Of a stretch of DNA of 64,000 nt, positions 1 through 12,215 are shown piece after piece. Below the pieces are notes generated by a model that was not told the DNA's origin, ran no database searches, and saw nothing but the letters and a program-made list of their open reading frames with translations. This DNA comes from Symsagittifera roscoffensis. Lineage: Eukaryota > Xenacoelomorpha > Acoela > Convolutidae. Numbering within the stretch: the first letter of the stretch is position 1; the number at the start of each line of letters is the position of its first letter. Position numbers and translations under genes: made by a program. Where the stretch lies: positions 61,350,875 through 61,414,874 of the forward strand of contig NC_087066.1 of the NCBI RefSeq assembly GCF_963678635.1, in the 5' to 3' direction.

Positions 1-312
1 GTTGGCCCTCGAACAAGGAAACTCCACGAGCGCTACGTGGAAGTCTATGAATCGTATCAAGTGATTTTGAACGTTGAAGGGATAAGTATCTACACTAGGA
101 CCTGCGTCACAACAGATGGTGACCAAATGCGGCAGATCTATTTGGGTCAGGAAGAACTTAAGGTCCGTAGAATCGGCTATGATGCCATGATGGAGCAAGA
201 TGCAGTACACATAGGGTACGAGGCAGATGCGACTGCACATCTGCTAGACACCAATGGGAAGAAATTTGGAGTGAAAGGACTACTGGATACAGGAGCAGTG
301 GAAGAGATATAA
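1..312 (+). pseudogene. Retropepsin (aspartic protease) fragment
   Basis: The frame is open from the window edge to the TAA at 310. Near its end it carries GVKGLLDTGAVEEI; LLDTGA is the retropepsin active-site motif with the catalytic Asp. The coding continues beyond the left edge. The domain stops about six residues after the active site, so the flap and second half are lost. It is the N-terminal part of the pol remnant that follows. Confidence 0.75.
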
Positions 313-313
313 C

Positions 314-1310
314 GTGAAAGACTGTCCGAATCATGCTGATAAAGATAAAGTTTTAAAGAGAATTGATGAATTTATTTCTATTAATAAACAGTTTTTAATG
401 AAATCCGAAACGGATGACGGCTTGTCAGGCTCTTCGAATTGTCCGGAACACCCCTCGACATATGAACTACAATCCGAAAAACCGGTTTTGCCGGAGATAG
501 AACAATTGAGAGGGAAAATAGGTGAGGGAGATTTTGAATCATTAAGGGTCGGTTTAAATCGGAATGCGGACGTATTTTCAAAACATAAGGCGGATATTGG
601 TTGTTGCAACTTCGTCGAACACCAAATAGAGTTAGAGGAAGGCGCAAAGCGAATGACGCCTCATAAATCGGAAGCGTGCCGAGCGGAAATAGCAATAATG
701 CTCGAATACGACATGATAGAACCCTCGAAATTGCCTTGGGCTTGCGGGGTAGTCATGGCCAAGAAGAAGGGGGCAGCTTAGGTTCTGTTGCGACTTTTGT
801 TACCTGAACGCAGTGACAATAAAAGATGCGTACCCAATACCGCGAATAGACGAGAGCCTCCCGAAACTTGGTGACGCCAAGTTTTTCACCACTCTGGACT
901 GAGGTTCTGCCTTCTGGCAGGTCCTTCTGCGGAAGAAGGACAGAGAAAAGACCGGATTCGCATGGGCATTGGGGTTGTACCAGTGGAAGAGGATGCCTTT
1001 TGGCTTTTGCAACGTCACAGCCACTTTTCAAAGACTAATGGCCCAGGCTTTGACCTGAGTGACGAAGAACACGAGAACCTTGTGATGTGTTACGTGGATG
1101 ACGTGGTCATAGCAACACCCACCTTGTAAGACCACATTGATTGGCTCGATGAGGTCTTTGTTTGCATGAAAAGAGCAGGCTTGAAATGCAAACCATCAAA
1201 ATGTGAAATCCTTGGTGATTCAATCAAGTATCTGGGAAGAATGGTGGACAGGCATGGCGTAAGACCGGATCCGGAAGCAGTGGAGGCTGTGTTCTCATGA
1301 GCTTCCTAGG
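314..1310 (+). pseudogene. Reverse transcriptase remnant (gypsy type)
   Basis: The first block (314-781) ends with a family RT N-terminus: EGAKRMTPHKSEACRAEIAI, then MIEPSKLPWACGVVMAKKKG. After a frameshift the reading continues CRLNAVTIKDAYPIPRIDES, then FFTTLD and an in-frame TGA at 899-901 where the family has an LDL.SAFWQ motif. A PFGFCNVTATFQRLM segment follows. The catalytic Tyr-Val-Asp-Asp box is intact at 1091-1102, but TAA at 1127 interrupts the frame soon after. The enzyme is dead. Confidence 0.85.
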
Positions 1311-1399
1311 GTTTGCGAATTATTACCGTGAGTTCATAAAAGGATACGCAGACAATGTGTACCCCATGCAGAAACTGATGCGCAGCAAAAGAAAGAAGT

Positions 1400-1966
1400 T
1401 CGAATAGAACGAAGAAGCTCAAGCTGCCTTCGAGAACATGAAGCAGGAACTGTGCAAAGCGCCAGTGCTAGGCATCTCTACTGAAAATGGCATGTATGTT
1501 CTTGAAACAGACGCATCAGTAGTAGCCATCTTGGGAATGCTGCATCAGGAGCAGGGGTGGAATGGGAGAAAAGTTCTCCGTCCCATTGCATTTGGCAGTA
1601 AAGTGTTGAGTGACACTGAAATGAAAACGGGTTCACCAAAGGCGGAAATGTTTGCAGTGGTCACAGTACTGCGCATACTAGGGGAGCGCTCCCTTTAAGC
1701 TACGCGTGGACAATAGAGCACTTTCCTGGTTGAAGACGTACTCGATAGACCAGATTTATATTGGTCGCTGGATAGTCAGGTTAGATGGCTACCACATGAT
1801 AATCGAGCGGAGGATGCGTGACAAAAGCCAGAATACTGACAGCCTCAGTACGAAGACTGAGTTTTATGAAAGACTAGAACAGAAACATGCCAATCAGGCG
1901 GAAATCAAGGAAGGGTTCTCGTTTCTGAACAAAGAAACTTTTGAGGTGTTTCCCTTGACGAGATAG
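1400..1966 (+). pseudogene. RNase H domain remnant
   Basis: The 1438-1698 block contains VLETDASVVAILGMLHQEQ with the first catalytic Asp. SKVLSDTEMKTGSPKAEMFA carries the catalytic Glu. After a frameshift at about 1695, LRVDNRALSWLKTYSIDQ supplies the next Asp. The order and spacing match the gypsy RNase H that follows RT. Confidence 0.8.
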
Positions 1967-3330
1967 TTGGACAAATCTGGACATCCGATTCCGGGACACC
2001 CCGAGTTACCGGTAGAAAAAGCAGCGGAAACAAAGACCTCATCAAGGAAGGACCCGATGCCTTTGGATCTGTTGCTACGTTCCAACCTGGTCCAACAGGA
2101 ACTCTCTCGTATGAACATAAACAGCCTCTCATTGCTGGACAAAAACGGTGCAGGTCATGCAGATGCTGGGTGGATTGTTGGAAAGAGAAGTGACTAGCGA
2201 TGACCCCGAGTGGGTAGCAGCCATGGCATCGCTAACAGTCAGTGAGAAAGTAAGGATCAAGCCATCAGGACGTCAACACAAGGAAAATGAAAAGGATTGT
2301 AGCACAATAGTTCAGCAACTAGTATCCTCGATACCCCAATTCTTGACAAGTACATCATACAAACAAAAAGAACAGGTGAAAGGGACACGAAGGAAAACCG
2401 TCACCTTTGAGGATCAGGATCAGAAAGCGAAGAAGTTGAACAAAACCTGGGGCAAGAAAGTTTGTCTGTGGAGACGGACGTTGATGGGAACAGGCGAGTT
2501 GATCAACAAGACCCGGGAAAAGAAAGTTTGTCCGGGGAGTCGGGTGTAGCGGAGGATGTTCAAGGTGAGAAAAAAGACCTAGAGGATAAAACTAAGTCCG
2601 GAGAGTTCAGATGGATGAGCAGAGCGCATAAAACTGATCCCGAAGAAGAAAACTGCTCAGTAACAGGTTCTTCCGTTGATGACGTATCGAGGAATTCAGG
2701 AAATGACACTTACTCAGACAGGAACTCGAGCACAGGATCGGAATTATCAGAGATAGCGATTCACGTGTTGCTAAAGGAGACTCGAGCAAGAGACTTGGAC
2801 AGAGAGGTATATCAAGACCCTGACAGTGATCGCTATCTGGTACTCAGCAAAACAGTCTTTGACAACGCAGCGGATGATCTGTAAACAATAGCGGTATCGA
2901 AACGATCGATGAATTCGTTGCCGCAGAAAGAAGTAGTCAGGACTGATCTTCAACCCTTCAGAAAAGAGACAGAGCCATTGGCGAAAATTTGGTGCGTGAA
3001 GATGGAAGATGACACGCATCAGCCCGATGATATGAATAATCAATTGAGGGTCATCAAGATGGATCTGAAGGCAAGATACAGACTCTCAGACCTACTAAGA
3101 GCACAAAGAAATGACCGCATAACGAGTAACTTGAAAAGATGGATCAAAAATGGAACATCAGACAAAGGTGACCTGGAGGAAGACAGTTACCGTATTCTGA
3201 GACAGTACTTTATACAAAGAGGGTTAAAGTTAAATCTGAACAAGGACGGGATTGTGACTTGTAAGAGAAAAGAAGAAGACAAAGTCCTGTACAAATATAA
3301 CGCGATAGTGTTTCCGAAACTCTTTCGGGC
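1967..3330 (+). pseudogene. Pol linker between RNase H and integrase, polar
   Basis: Overlapping broken frames (1967-2197, 2148-2549, 2462-2884, 2909-3330) encode a charged, Lys/Glu/Ser-rich spacer without a recognisable domain. Its position between RNase H and the integrase zinc region marks it as part of the same polyprotein. Several single-base frameshifts separate the blocks. Confidence 0.55.
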
Positions 3331-3339
3331 AGAACTTTT

Positions 3340-3713
3340 ATTCAGGTCGCATGATCAGATGGGCCATCAGGGAATTGACAAAGTATACCAGAGGATTCTG
3401 AAGCGCTTTGAGTGGCCTGAAGAAGGCATGCGAGAAGGTGGTAACAGCATGTCTGTCATGCCAACAGGTCAAGGATCCAAAGAAATTGCTATTTCCTTTG
3501 CAGTCGATCGAGTCATCTGAATTCAACGAGGTGGTGCAGATTGACCACCAGAAAATATGTATGACTGACAGTGGCTATTATCAGGTCTTGGTCATGATAG
3601 ACCACTTCAAGAAGTATGCAGAGGCCGTGCCCTGCATAACTGCCCCAGCAGAAGAGACGTGCGATCATCTAATCAATACGTGGATAGCGACGAGAAGAGG
3701 AATGGATCGATGA
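3340..3713 (+). pseudogene. Integrase remnant (HHCC zinc region and start of the DDE core)
   Basis: The frame ending near 3415 reads HDQMGHQGIDKVYQRILKRF (the His pair). After a frameshift the 3408-3713 block reads ACLSCQQVKDPKK (the Cys pair), then NEVVQIDHQKI with the first catalytic Asp and YYQVLVMIDHFKKYAEAVPC. The core then ends abruptly at about 3700; the second Asp and the Glu regions are missing. This implies an internal deletion. Confidence 0.8.
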
Positions 3714-4010
3714 CCGGTCTAAACCCGAGGAAGAATTCGACGACGAGCAACTGCAATCTTACAAATAAGACTTGACAAATCTGCGTGTCTTGGAATGGCT
3801 GAACGAAATGAAGTCGGACCCAAAGGAGACCAGTGACACGATTCAAGATGTAGACTGTGAGAGCATGATATACATAAAAATCGAAAAGGATGATCATTCC
3901 CGGGCTGCCCAGAAAAGGCAATTACTCATTCCTGCATCCAACCTCGATTTAATATCCGGTATGCGATCGACGAGGACGTCGATGGATGCTTTTGTCCGGG
4001 GAGTGTGGTA

Positions 4011-4980
4011 GGACTTACCCACACTAAAAAATTATTCATATAAAAATTAAAATAGCAAGAGAGACAGGTGATCTATGCAGACATAGGCGAGGACCATAAG
4101 AAACCGGAGATAGGGAGAGTAGTTGAATCATATTTTAACTTGCCAAATGAGTATTCAAGTAGCATAATATTGACAGATAGTGATTTTATACTTACAATTA
4201 GAACATGTGCGATAGCGATCACAGCGGACATGAGTTTTAGGACAGCATTAGCAGCGGATTTTAAGAGAGAGTATAAAACATAGAATTCCTTCGGAAGCAA
4301 AGACCAGGAATGGGAAAAGTAGCAGCCTTGCTTCCGGCGGCTCCGCAGAAACCAGAAAAAAATGTTTGCTTCTTGTGACGAGGGCGACGGAGAAGCGGCA
4401 CGTGGACCCGGAAAACTTGGTCTTGTCCTTGACGAGGTTGAGAGACTTCCTTGTGGAAGGGGAGGTAAAGGAACTCTCGCTTCCAGTATTTGACCCGAAC
4501 TGAGGACGACTGCATCCAAGGGAGCTATATGCACTGATACACGTAAACTTTTCTGATACTACCATACAAGTATACTTACATAAGAAATATTATTTAAGTA
4601 TAGGCTGAGTTTAGGTTGCATGCAGGAAGGTGTTATTATATGTGTGTTGTGTGTGATATGTGTGTTGTGTTATAGTACTAAGACCCTGGGTACGAAGCGA
4701 GTAATGACCATGATTAATCGAATGACGATTTTGGGAATAGATCCAAAATTTGAACTGTCTATCCTTAGGCCGAATTCCAAAATTTTAGCAACGAATTGAT
4801 TTTAACAAATTTTAAGATCAAAATGTTTTTATCTGACTGTTTCAAATAAATTTTATTACAAAATTAGAGTAACGCTGATAAATGTGATATTCGAGACCTC
4901 TTTTCTAGATCCTGATTGATCGTTTAATCATTCATCAAATTTCAATTGAACAAACTAATAATCAAACCGAATCTAACGAA
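4011..4980. other. Spacer, possible LTR or leader remnants
   Basis: About 950 bases of broken short frames. There is a GT-rich microsatellite near 4635-4672. The stretch ends at the start of the gag-like ORF, so it may contain an LTR and leader. No paired LTR copy is seen in the window, so this is not proved. Confidence 0.3.
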
Positions 4981-5676
4981 ATGGACAATTTCGATTTGAA
5001 TGAATTGATGGACCTAGCGGAGGCATATGTATGACCAATAATAGATGCAATCTATGGTCGGCTGATGGATCGAGACTTCGCTCTGGAGGTCCTAGAGGTA
5101 TTCATGTGGCTGGTCGCCTTAATAAACATCTTAGGGCACGATAACCGTGGGAACCGCCCCACGGAAGTCTTATTGATGGCCGCATATGGAGAACAAGGAG
5201 TACTAGACCGCCCAAACAAGAGGATAATGAGGTGGAGAAACGGGGCTCTCTCAGGAAGTGACCTGGCGAACGAGCCTGGATTGGGAAGTTCCAGGACCTA
5301 CCAACCAGATGAGTTGCCTCTGCCAACCAAGCCTAGGCCTGGTCTGAGATGAATGCATCAGGATATGAACAGCGAGGCTGCCTCGTCTAGTTCACAACTG
5401 AGAGCAACTGTGCCACCAAAGAGGGCGATAGTAGAAGAAGAAGTTCAGACGAACGAGACGATGCAAGATCTCAACGGAACGATGCAAGAACTGGAGAAGA
5501 CCAGAAGGGAGCTAGATCAAGTGACTAAGACTATGCTCAGTGTAGAAGAATACAGGGTTATGTGGAAGAAACTGTTTGAAGATTGCACCAAGAAACAGGG
5601 TCAAGAAATAGAACGCTTGAGGCAAGAATATAAAGAGCGATCGGAATGGCTGACGTTGACGACGGCAGTAGAATAA
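4981..5676 (+). pseudogene. Gag-like ORF with coiled coil, two in-frame stops
   Basis: An ATG at 4981 opens MDNFDLNELMDLAEAYV. The same frame continues past a TGA at 5032 and a second TGA at 5350-5352 to TAA at 5674. The N-terminal part is hydrophobic/helical (ALEVLEVFMWLVALINILGH). The middle is Pro-rich. The C-terminal part (from about 5440) is a Glu/Lys/Gln-rich coiled coil. No zinc knuckle is seen. Its arrangement suggests the gag of a retroelement related to element 1, whose pol is lost here. Another origin cannot be excluded. Confidence 0.45.
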
Positions 5677-7772
5677 GCGATACCTGCAAGGAATGTTCCT
5701 CGTGCCTAATCCCCGATGGAGCTCCTAACGCCTCGCGATCTAAGTCAGACGACGGAGGTGCGACCCCCGACTACGTCAGGAAGAGTGACGATCCCGCACC
5801 CAAGTGTTACCCTAGTGGGGTTAGGTTCGAGTAATTTCGGATAGGGTACACCATCTGCTCGTCACGCTATCTTATTTTCGGCCGGATAGATTCGTGCAAT
5901 TTCTTAGTCTTATAACGATCCTAATCTTACTCTTATATCTACTAGTCTCAGGGTGTTTAACTAGTCTCTGCTAGGCTCAACAGATCTAGAGTATACTGGC
6001 TTATTGCGATTGCTAAAGTTCTCTGGGAGAGTTAACTAATTTCTAAGTTAAATTCAAATCTCTCTGGTGCTAAAATTACAAGTAATTTCAGCACTGACAA
6101 ATAAGTGGATTGTTAGTTAGATGGATCATGATTGGTTAATATTAAATTTTATTATAGAGATAAAACATCCAATGTATAACCATCCGGGGTTTACAGAGTT
6201 TTGAATCTTAGATCTTCTATCTGTAATGAAGGATGAATGTTGGTCGTTGTTGTTTGACGAGCATCATTTCCTGTTTTGTTCTTGGAGAAGAAAGCTCCAG
6301 GATGCTGGAATCATCGATAGGAAATTGTTAGTTATCGTTTGACAAAGGCTATGGCTGTCAATGAAATCAATTTGATTTCAAGTTGGTTTGCTATGATCGT
6401 TTGTTCTTGATTGGTTGTGGAGAACTGTGTTTCGATCTGGTTTGGGAATGGCGTGAAGATCATTTTTGGAGGGGATGCCTTGTAACTCGGATCTGTACGT
6501 ATACTTGAACATCGAGATGGTCATTGGTCTGATTCAATGAAGTCCTTTTCTGCGAAGTCAAGTTGTACTCTAAATCCTTCATGAGCTGTGATTGTGAGCG
6601 GCATGTCAATTGTATTTAGCCATCCTGTAGGTTGAGTGTGGTGGGTTCCTCTAGCCATTGGATGCTCGTTCTTGTGTTTGTTCGTGATCTATGTACTGCA
6701 TATTATAATTTACATTTTATAAAGTTTTGTTAGTTCTTATTTTTTAGTTATGATTTTGATCAATTGTTTTCGCAAAAGCGTTTTAGTTTTAGTTCAGTTA
6801 TTTTTAAGCGTTACTCACACTTGAGTACCTCGTGTCAAAAATTGTGATGTGGTCACAAAGCGTGGATGTAGTACGGTGGGTTAGGCCGGCTATAAAGCAT
6901 GCTCAGGATGTCCTCTCTGGTGGGTTAGGCCAGGAAGGGGAGTAGGATTTTGTGCTGGTTTTTTAAGGGGTCCTGTCTTGTGTTTACGTTTGTATTATAT
7001 TATTTTTTGTTTTTCTTTTGTTACGTTGGTTGTGTCCTTTTCTCAAAAACCAAATTGTTTGTGGTTTGGGTTTGTCTTTCGACTTTTTTGTGTTTTATTA
7101 TTTCTTTCTTAGACTTGATAATAATCTTCAAAAGAATAATTTATCCAGTTTTAAGCTGGTTCAATCCGGTTTCGGTACCGTGATTTTTCTTTTCTTAGTC
7201 ATGCTGTTAGTTTATGGTTTATGGTGTTTAGTAAAATACGTTGGTTAGTTTGGTTATTATATAATTCCATTCCAACCGGGTTAAAGGAAAAGCGGAAACT
7301 TGTTATTGCTTGTTTGAGTTGTTGCTAGTGCAAACTTAAAACTTGAATTCATTATTTCAAACAATTCGTCGTGGGCGAGCTGTGCGATTGTGGATAGAAT
7401 TTCTGTGCGTTTAAACAGAAATTATAGAAACAGTTATAACTGCATTTCAATCGTATGAATTTACTGCTTTTAAGGTGAAATTTTACTGCTTTTTGGGATT
7501 AAGTAATTTATTTGCATCGTATATTAAATTTACTACATTTGAGGGAATAATTTAGAAATGAATTTAATACTTTGAATTAATTTTTACTATATCATTTAGT
7601 GCTATTGGTTTGATAGAGTTTAAAATGGAAAACAGTTTATATATTTTTTTGTCTTTTCTTTTTTTGAAGGTGATGGTGATGTGAAGGCTAAAGAGAATAC
7701 AAGTTACTGAATAAAATGGTTAGTTTGGTTTTGAATTAGTTAGTTTGAAAATTATTAAATTCATAAAAACCT
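5677..7772. other. Non-coding stretch, possible 3' LTR
   Basis: No convincing gene. The phrase GGTGGGTTAGGCC occurs twice (about 6878 and 6921). The second is followed by a purine-rich run (AGGAAGGGGAGTAGG) and then TGTG at about 6950. This could be a polypurine tract and LTR start of a + strand retroelement, but no partner LTR is present. The rest is T-rich. Confidence 0.25.
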
Positions 7773-8775
7773 TTAGTCATCTGGCAAAAAGCCGTGTGGA
7801 AAAATGTCGTGAATGGCGTCTGAGGTAGTTAGTTGTTTTGCTAGTGTGCGTATTATGTTTTTAGTTTGCAACAGTGGCCAAAGCAATTGTAGTGCTTTGA
7901 TGGTTTTTAGTTCTTCGGTGCCTACTGCAAATTCATGAGGTGTGTTTTGGATTAAATTATAAATTTTATGGTTATATTTAGTACTATAAATGAATTCTAA
8001 AATGGGTTCTTTTATGGGTTGAATATATTCATGCGGAATGATCAGGGGTCGGGATTCTTCGTCGTTGAAGGTCTTCGTGAGGGGACAAAGTATATACATT
8101 TGAATGATGGGATCATAATTTCGAAGGATTTTTAATGCAATACGTGAAGTTTAGAAAAAATGCTGAGCTGTATTTGGAATGAATGAATTGAAATCTGTGG
8201 TGGGGTTGACGTGATGGTGTGTGTAAATGAAAATGATTTTGGATAAAGCTAGAGTAATTATAAGTATGTGTTTGCTTAGTTTTCAACATGATGTCGTGTG
8301 AGCAGTGCAAATCGCGTTCTTTTGGTGTCAGGAAGCCAAAGGTTAGTGAAAATGTTTGAAATTTTTTGTGAAATGATTCATATGCTAGAATGTCTGATAG
8401 TGCTTCTGAAAAAATGTGATCATGTTTTTTATCGAGTATGTTAAGTATGAATATGTATGATGATTTAATAAAAAAACTTTTCTGTGATTTAAGGATTAGC
8501 GAATTTATTGCCATCAAGAAATTGGTCTTGATTAGATCTGATGATGGTATGATCGTAATTTTCAATTGAGTAGTCGTTAGCGCGGGTGCAGTGAATGTTT
8601 TTAGTAATTTTTTATATCCTACGTATGTAAATTGTCGTGTAGTGAGTGCTGTGGTTAATCTGACCAATTCGTCTTTATTCCTTTCAATATCGATAGAGGT
8701 GTTATAGAGTGGTAGTGTAAGGGGGTTAGTGAAGTTATAATGAGCTGTCCAATGAAGTGTGAGTATTAATACATG
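7773..8775 (-). pseudogene. Unrecognised ORF downstream of the glycoprotein-like region
   Basis: A minus-strand frame is open from 8775 to 8113. A second block (8099-7773) in another frame continues it, ending HDIFPHGFLPDD and stop. It lies directly after the glycoprotein TAA and in the same frame, with no ATG near its start. It may therefore be a C-terminal extension cut by a nonsense mutation, or a separate ORF that has lost its start. The composition is helical, with Leu/Ile/Lys/Phe and many Ser/Thr, and lacks signal or membrane segments. No known family was recognised. Confidence 0.35.
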
Positions 8776-11578
8776 TTAATCTACAAAATGATCTGGTTCA
8801 GGGTTAGAATCTGATTGATTTAGTGTGTATTGGGGAAATAAAGGTAGAGTTATTTGAAGAAAATTCGTTGTATTGGTATGGTGTGGATGATTGATATATT
8901 CTCGGGCGAAATTGTTGAATAAGTTGTGATATCTGAGTAAGTGTCAGAGTTCATGCCGGATGATTTGTTAGCTTGTGGTGAATCAAGTGGCGGAAAAGCA
9001 AAAAGTGGGATAATAGAGAGTAGATTTTGGAGGTTGGCAGGGTGGGACTTTGATCGGTGGAGTGATCCAACTTGTCTGCTCATCGTGGGCTAAAAAAATG
9101 ATTATTTTGAGACTGAAAAGTGGTGGTATGGGGCTGTTCAATGATTTGTTCGTATGTATCGTCAATTGAAGGTTGTTGTGTCACTATGTGTTGGATGGGG
9201 CTTTGTATGTGGCTGGTTCTTAAATTTAGGGGGTTTGTGATTGCTAAGTTTCGAAAATTTCGTGAGCCAAAAGATAATGGATGATTATTTGGCAAATGGG
9301 GTGCCGTAGGTATTGCGTTTGTATTATTATTTGAGTCATCGTATGGGTTGGGATTTGTTGATAGTTTTGTATTGTATTCCTTAATTTGTGCATCTAGGAG
9401 GATTTTATTTATTAATGATGAAAATATTCCAAAAAATCCTGCAAATAATATGCGTGCTACGCTGGCTTTTCTGTTTATTTGTGTATGTATTGCGCATGTG
9501 ATAAAAATTCCTTTTAGTAATGAAAAAAGAAATCCAATAAAATTAAACATTGTGTATAAGATAGTCAATCTTTCTAAGATGTAAAATGGCCATACTAGAA
9601 AGGCTAAGATTTCGTTTTTCAAATTTACAAAACTAAAGATATTGATTGGTGATATATCTTGTGGTCTATCTTTTTCACCGTTTAAATATATGTAATCTTT
9701 GCTGTCTGTAAAATATCCGCTGTAATTTTGTAGGTAAATGTCTGAAAATCCTGCTGTTTCTGCAAGTTTTCGTAAATTTTGGTCTATTGATTGTCGTTGT
9801 ATAGTGTCCATTTGTGTTAGTAGTTCTTGAAACTGTTATGTTCTAATGTGATGTTGTATATCAGAATTAGAATATATACCTATTGATTGTAAATCAATAT
9901 TTGGGTTGCGAGCGATAGCTCGAATGCTTTCTGGTGAAAACGTTTTTAGTGGATGCATGCGTGTAGGGTATGGTGTAAGTAGATAGTATTTATCTTCATC
10001 AGGGTTTAATTGTACGACGTTGTGGCATTTTTCTGATCCACATGGAACTGCGGTATCCCAAAAATATGTTCGTCTTGAAAGTATATCAAAAAAATGTACT
10101 TTATTTTTGTAGAATATGGGGATTCTTTTGTAACAACGTTTGTCTTCGAAAACATATAGTGGTGATACTTTTTTGGTGCAAGTTTAAAACCATAAAGAGT
10201 TTCCTTCATAATCAAAAAAATTTGATCTATTTCCGGATAATAAATATCCTGCGTATGGTATTTTGAGTACTGCTAATGCGAGTGACAGTAGAATTTGTGT
10301 TCTTCCTAATTCGCATAGTTGGAGTGTTTCTAATTCAGAAAGTGACATTTCTTGAAAAACTCTACTAATTGTGTAGTCTAATTTCATATCTTAAAGAATA
10401 TCATAATATATTGCGCCAAAATAGATATTGTTCATTAATGATAGTTCTTGTAAACGTGTACTTTCACTGTCGTATGGTTCTAGTCTTACACCAGGATTTC
10501 CTGTGCTTTTGCGGAGGTTCACTGGGATGTATGATGCATCTTCGTTTATTAGGTGATGTGTTGCATAGGGGTCAAATTTTATTTTTCCGGTGGTCATGTC
10601 GAAAACTTCGTCGTATTCAACAAGTATTTCGGAGTATTGTGTTCTGTAGAGTGGGTTTTTGTATTTACATGCAGATTCTGTTTCGTGAACTATTTGAAAA
10701 CGTGTCAATTTATTTTCGATATTATGGATGTTTCTAAAGTTAGTACTTAGTCTTTCAATTTGGTTGACTTTTTCAAATGGGATTGATTCAATAAAATATT
10801 TTTGGTGAAATTTAATCATTCTAGCGAGTATTTTGCAACTTGGAAAACTGTGCAGGTTTCTTCAGGAAACCATTCTATGGTTGCTTGTGTGCGTGTTGTA
10901 GGATCGCAATATCCTTGGTCATTTTTGCAAGGGAGTCTAATGCCCTGGTAGAGGATTGTTTCGTCTTTTAAATCTCGTGTTAATTGTACTTTTTCAAGTT
11001 GTATTTTCCAATTAAAAAACATTATTTGTTGATATCCTTTATTTTTTGTATCTGCTTTGCAATTTGATGGGTCATTGATACCTATATGTGGTATCCAGTG
11101 TTTATCATGGAGATCGCATGTCAGTCGTTTCATGAAACGGAAAATTTCTGTCTAGTCTAATGTGACCTTGGTTTTTTTCAAGTTCTGCTTGATGTGCTGA
11201 GTCTGAGAAAACTTGAAAGCTTACAAGTTTTCTATTTGTTCCAATGTTTTGAGTTAAATTTAATCGTCTAAGTTCATTCTTACAATCTTGAGGGTTAAAA
11301 TATATTAATCTTTCTATATTACTCTGATAGAAAGATTCGTGGTCTAGTCGATTTTTATTTCCGTTTGAGACTTGTGAGCAATGTACTTTCTTTTCGGAAA
11401 ATGTTCCTGTAAACTTGTAACCTGTTAATGTTGTTGATCTGGCTTTTGGGTATAGTGTTGCTATTACATTTGTGCTTTCTATAGCTTGTGGTTCTGATTC
11501 GCATTGTGTTACTTGATTTATAGCGTATTTGTGTGTTTTGAGTAGGAAAAAACAAAATGTAACCTTTTGAGACCTCAA
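8776..11578 (-). pseudogene. Decayed viral glycoprotein / envelope-like coding region
   Basis: Seven minus-strand open blocks (11578-11105, 11133-10816, 10819-10391, 10387-10184, 10215-10006, 9811-9080, 9083-about 8776) overlap or abut in shifting frames. Together they look like one ectodomain-plus-anchor protein. The upstream blocks are Cys-containing and polar. The 9811-9080 block has a cluster of hydrophobic segments (roughly its residues 60-130) followed by an Asn/Pro/Gln-rich tail. That is a membrane anchor and cytoplasmic tail. The last stop is TAA at 8776-8778. The overall pattern recalls class III-type glycoproteins of chuvirus-like elements and the env genes some BEL/gypsy retroelements captured. 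That identification is from family recall and is uncertain. At least five frameshifts make it non-functional. Confidence 0.5.
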
Positions 11579-12215
11579 GAAAAAATCTCTTTTTTCAAAG
11601 AAAAAAAAAATTTTGCTCTTTTTTTAGTGAAAAAGAATAGGAACATGTCGGTAATCGTAATTTTGATTAAAAAGACATGTTTTTCTGCTCGGGTGAGTCA
11701 AACTTCCACGAAACTTCAAAAAAAAACGACCTTCATGAGGTCAGAAATTGTCACTACACATGTCTTTCGTCAATTCACCCAGTCTTGAAGCAAACAGAAC
11801 TTTATAGATGTAAAGAAAATCAAGATCCACTTGACGGAAAATGAATAGCCAAACGATTGGAAATCAAGTCAACTAGATTGAGAAAACTAAAATTCGCACA
11901 GAATCAACCGAGTTTAAAATAGTCTCAAAAAGATTGACATGATATGAAGCTATGGGTCTACAGATACTTATACTCGGCTATGTTCACGTTTCTTTGGCTC
12001 AATTGAAAGCATTTCCACAAAAAAGGGTTAAATTATACAAGTGTCGAGAAAATGAGCGAAAAACTCAATGGTTGGCAAAGATGTCGTTCGTTAATGAAGC
12101 CTTCAAGAGTTTAAGTCTCCGCGTTGAGGAGAGTATTTTTGATGAAAGGTTTTTGAGCTGACATAGTCAAGCTTGGGAAAGACATTTTATGCAAACAATC
12201 ATTTCAAAGCGTAAA
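11533..12215. repeat. Dispersed repeat, direct copy 1
   Basis: From GAGTAGG at about 11538 this segment aligns base for base, with small indels, to 13027-13866. The shared stretches include the phrases AAACAAAATGTAACCTTTTG and CGTCAATTCACCCAGT. The left limit coincides with the beginning (minus-strand 5' side) of the glycoprotein-like block. No protein is recognised in it. Confidence 0.8.

Larger units (their letters stand above)
1..4010 (+). mobile_element. Decayed Ty3/gypsy-type LTR retroelement 1 (pol region, 5' part outside the window)
   Basis: Remnants appear in the order protease, RT, RNase H, integrase, as in Ty3/gypsy pol. Every domain is broken by stops or frameshifts, so the copy cannot be active. 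The gag and 5' LTR would lie left of the window. The C-terminal part (about 3770-4010) reads through an acidic segment after an integrase core cut off after its first catalytic Asp. Domains are listed separately. Confidence 0.85.
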
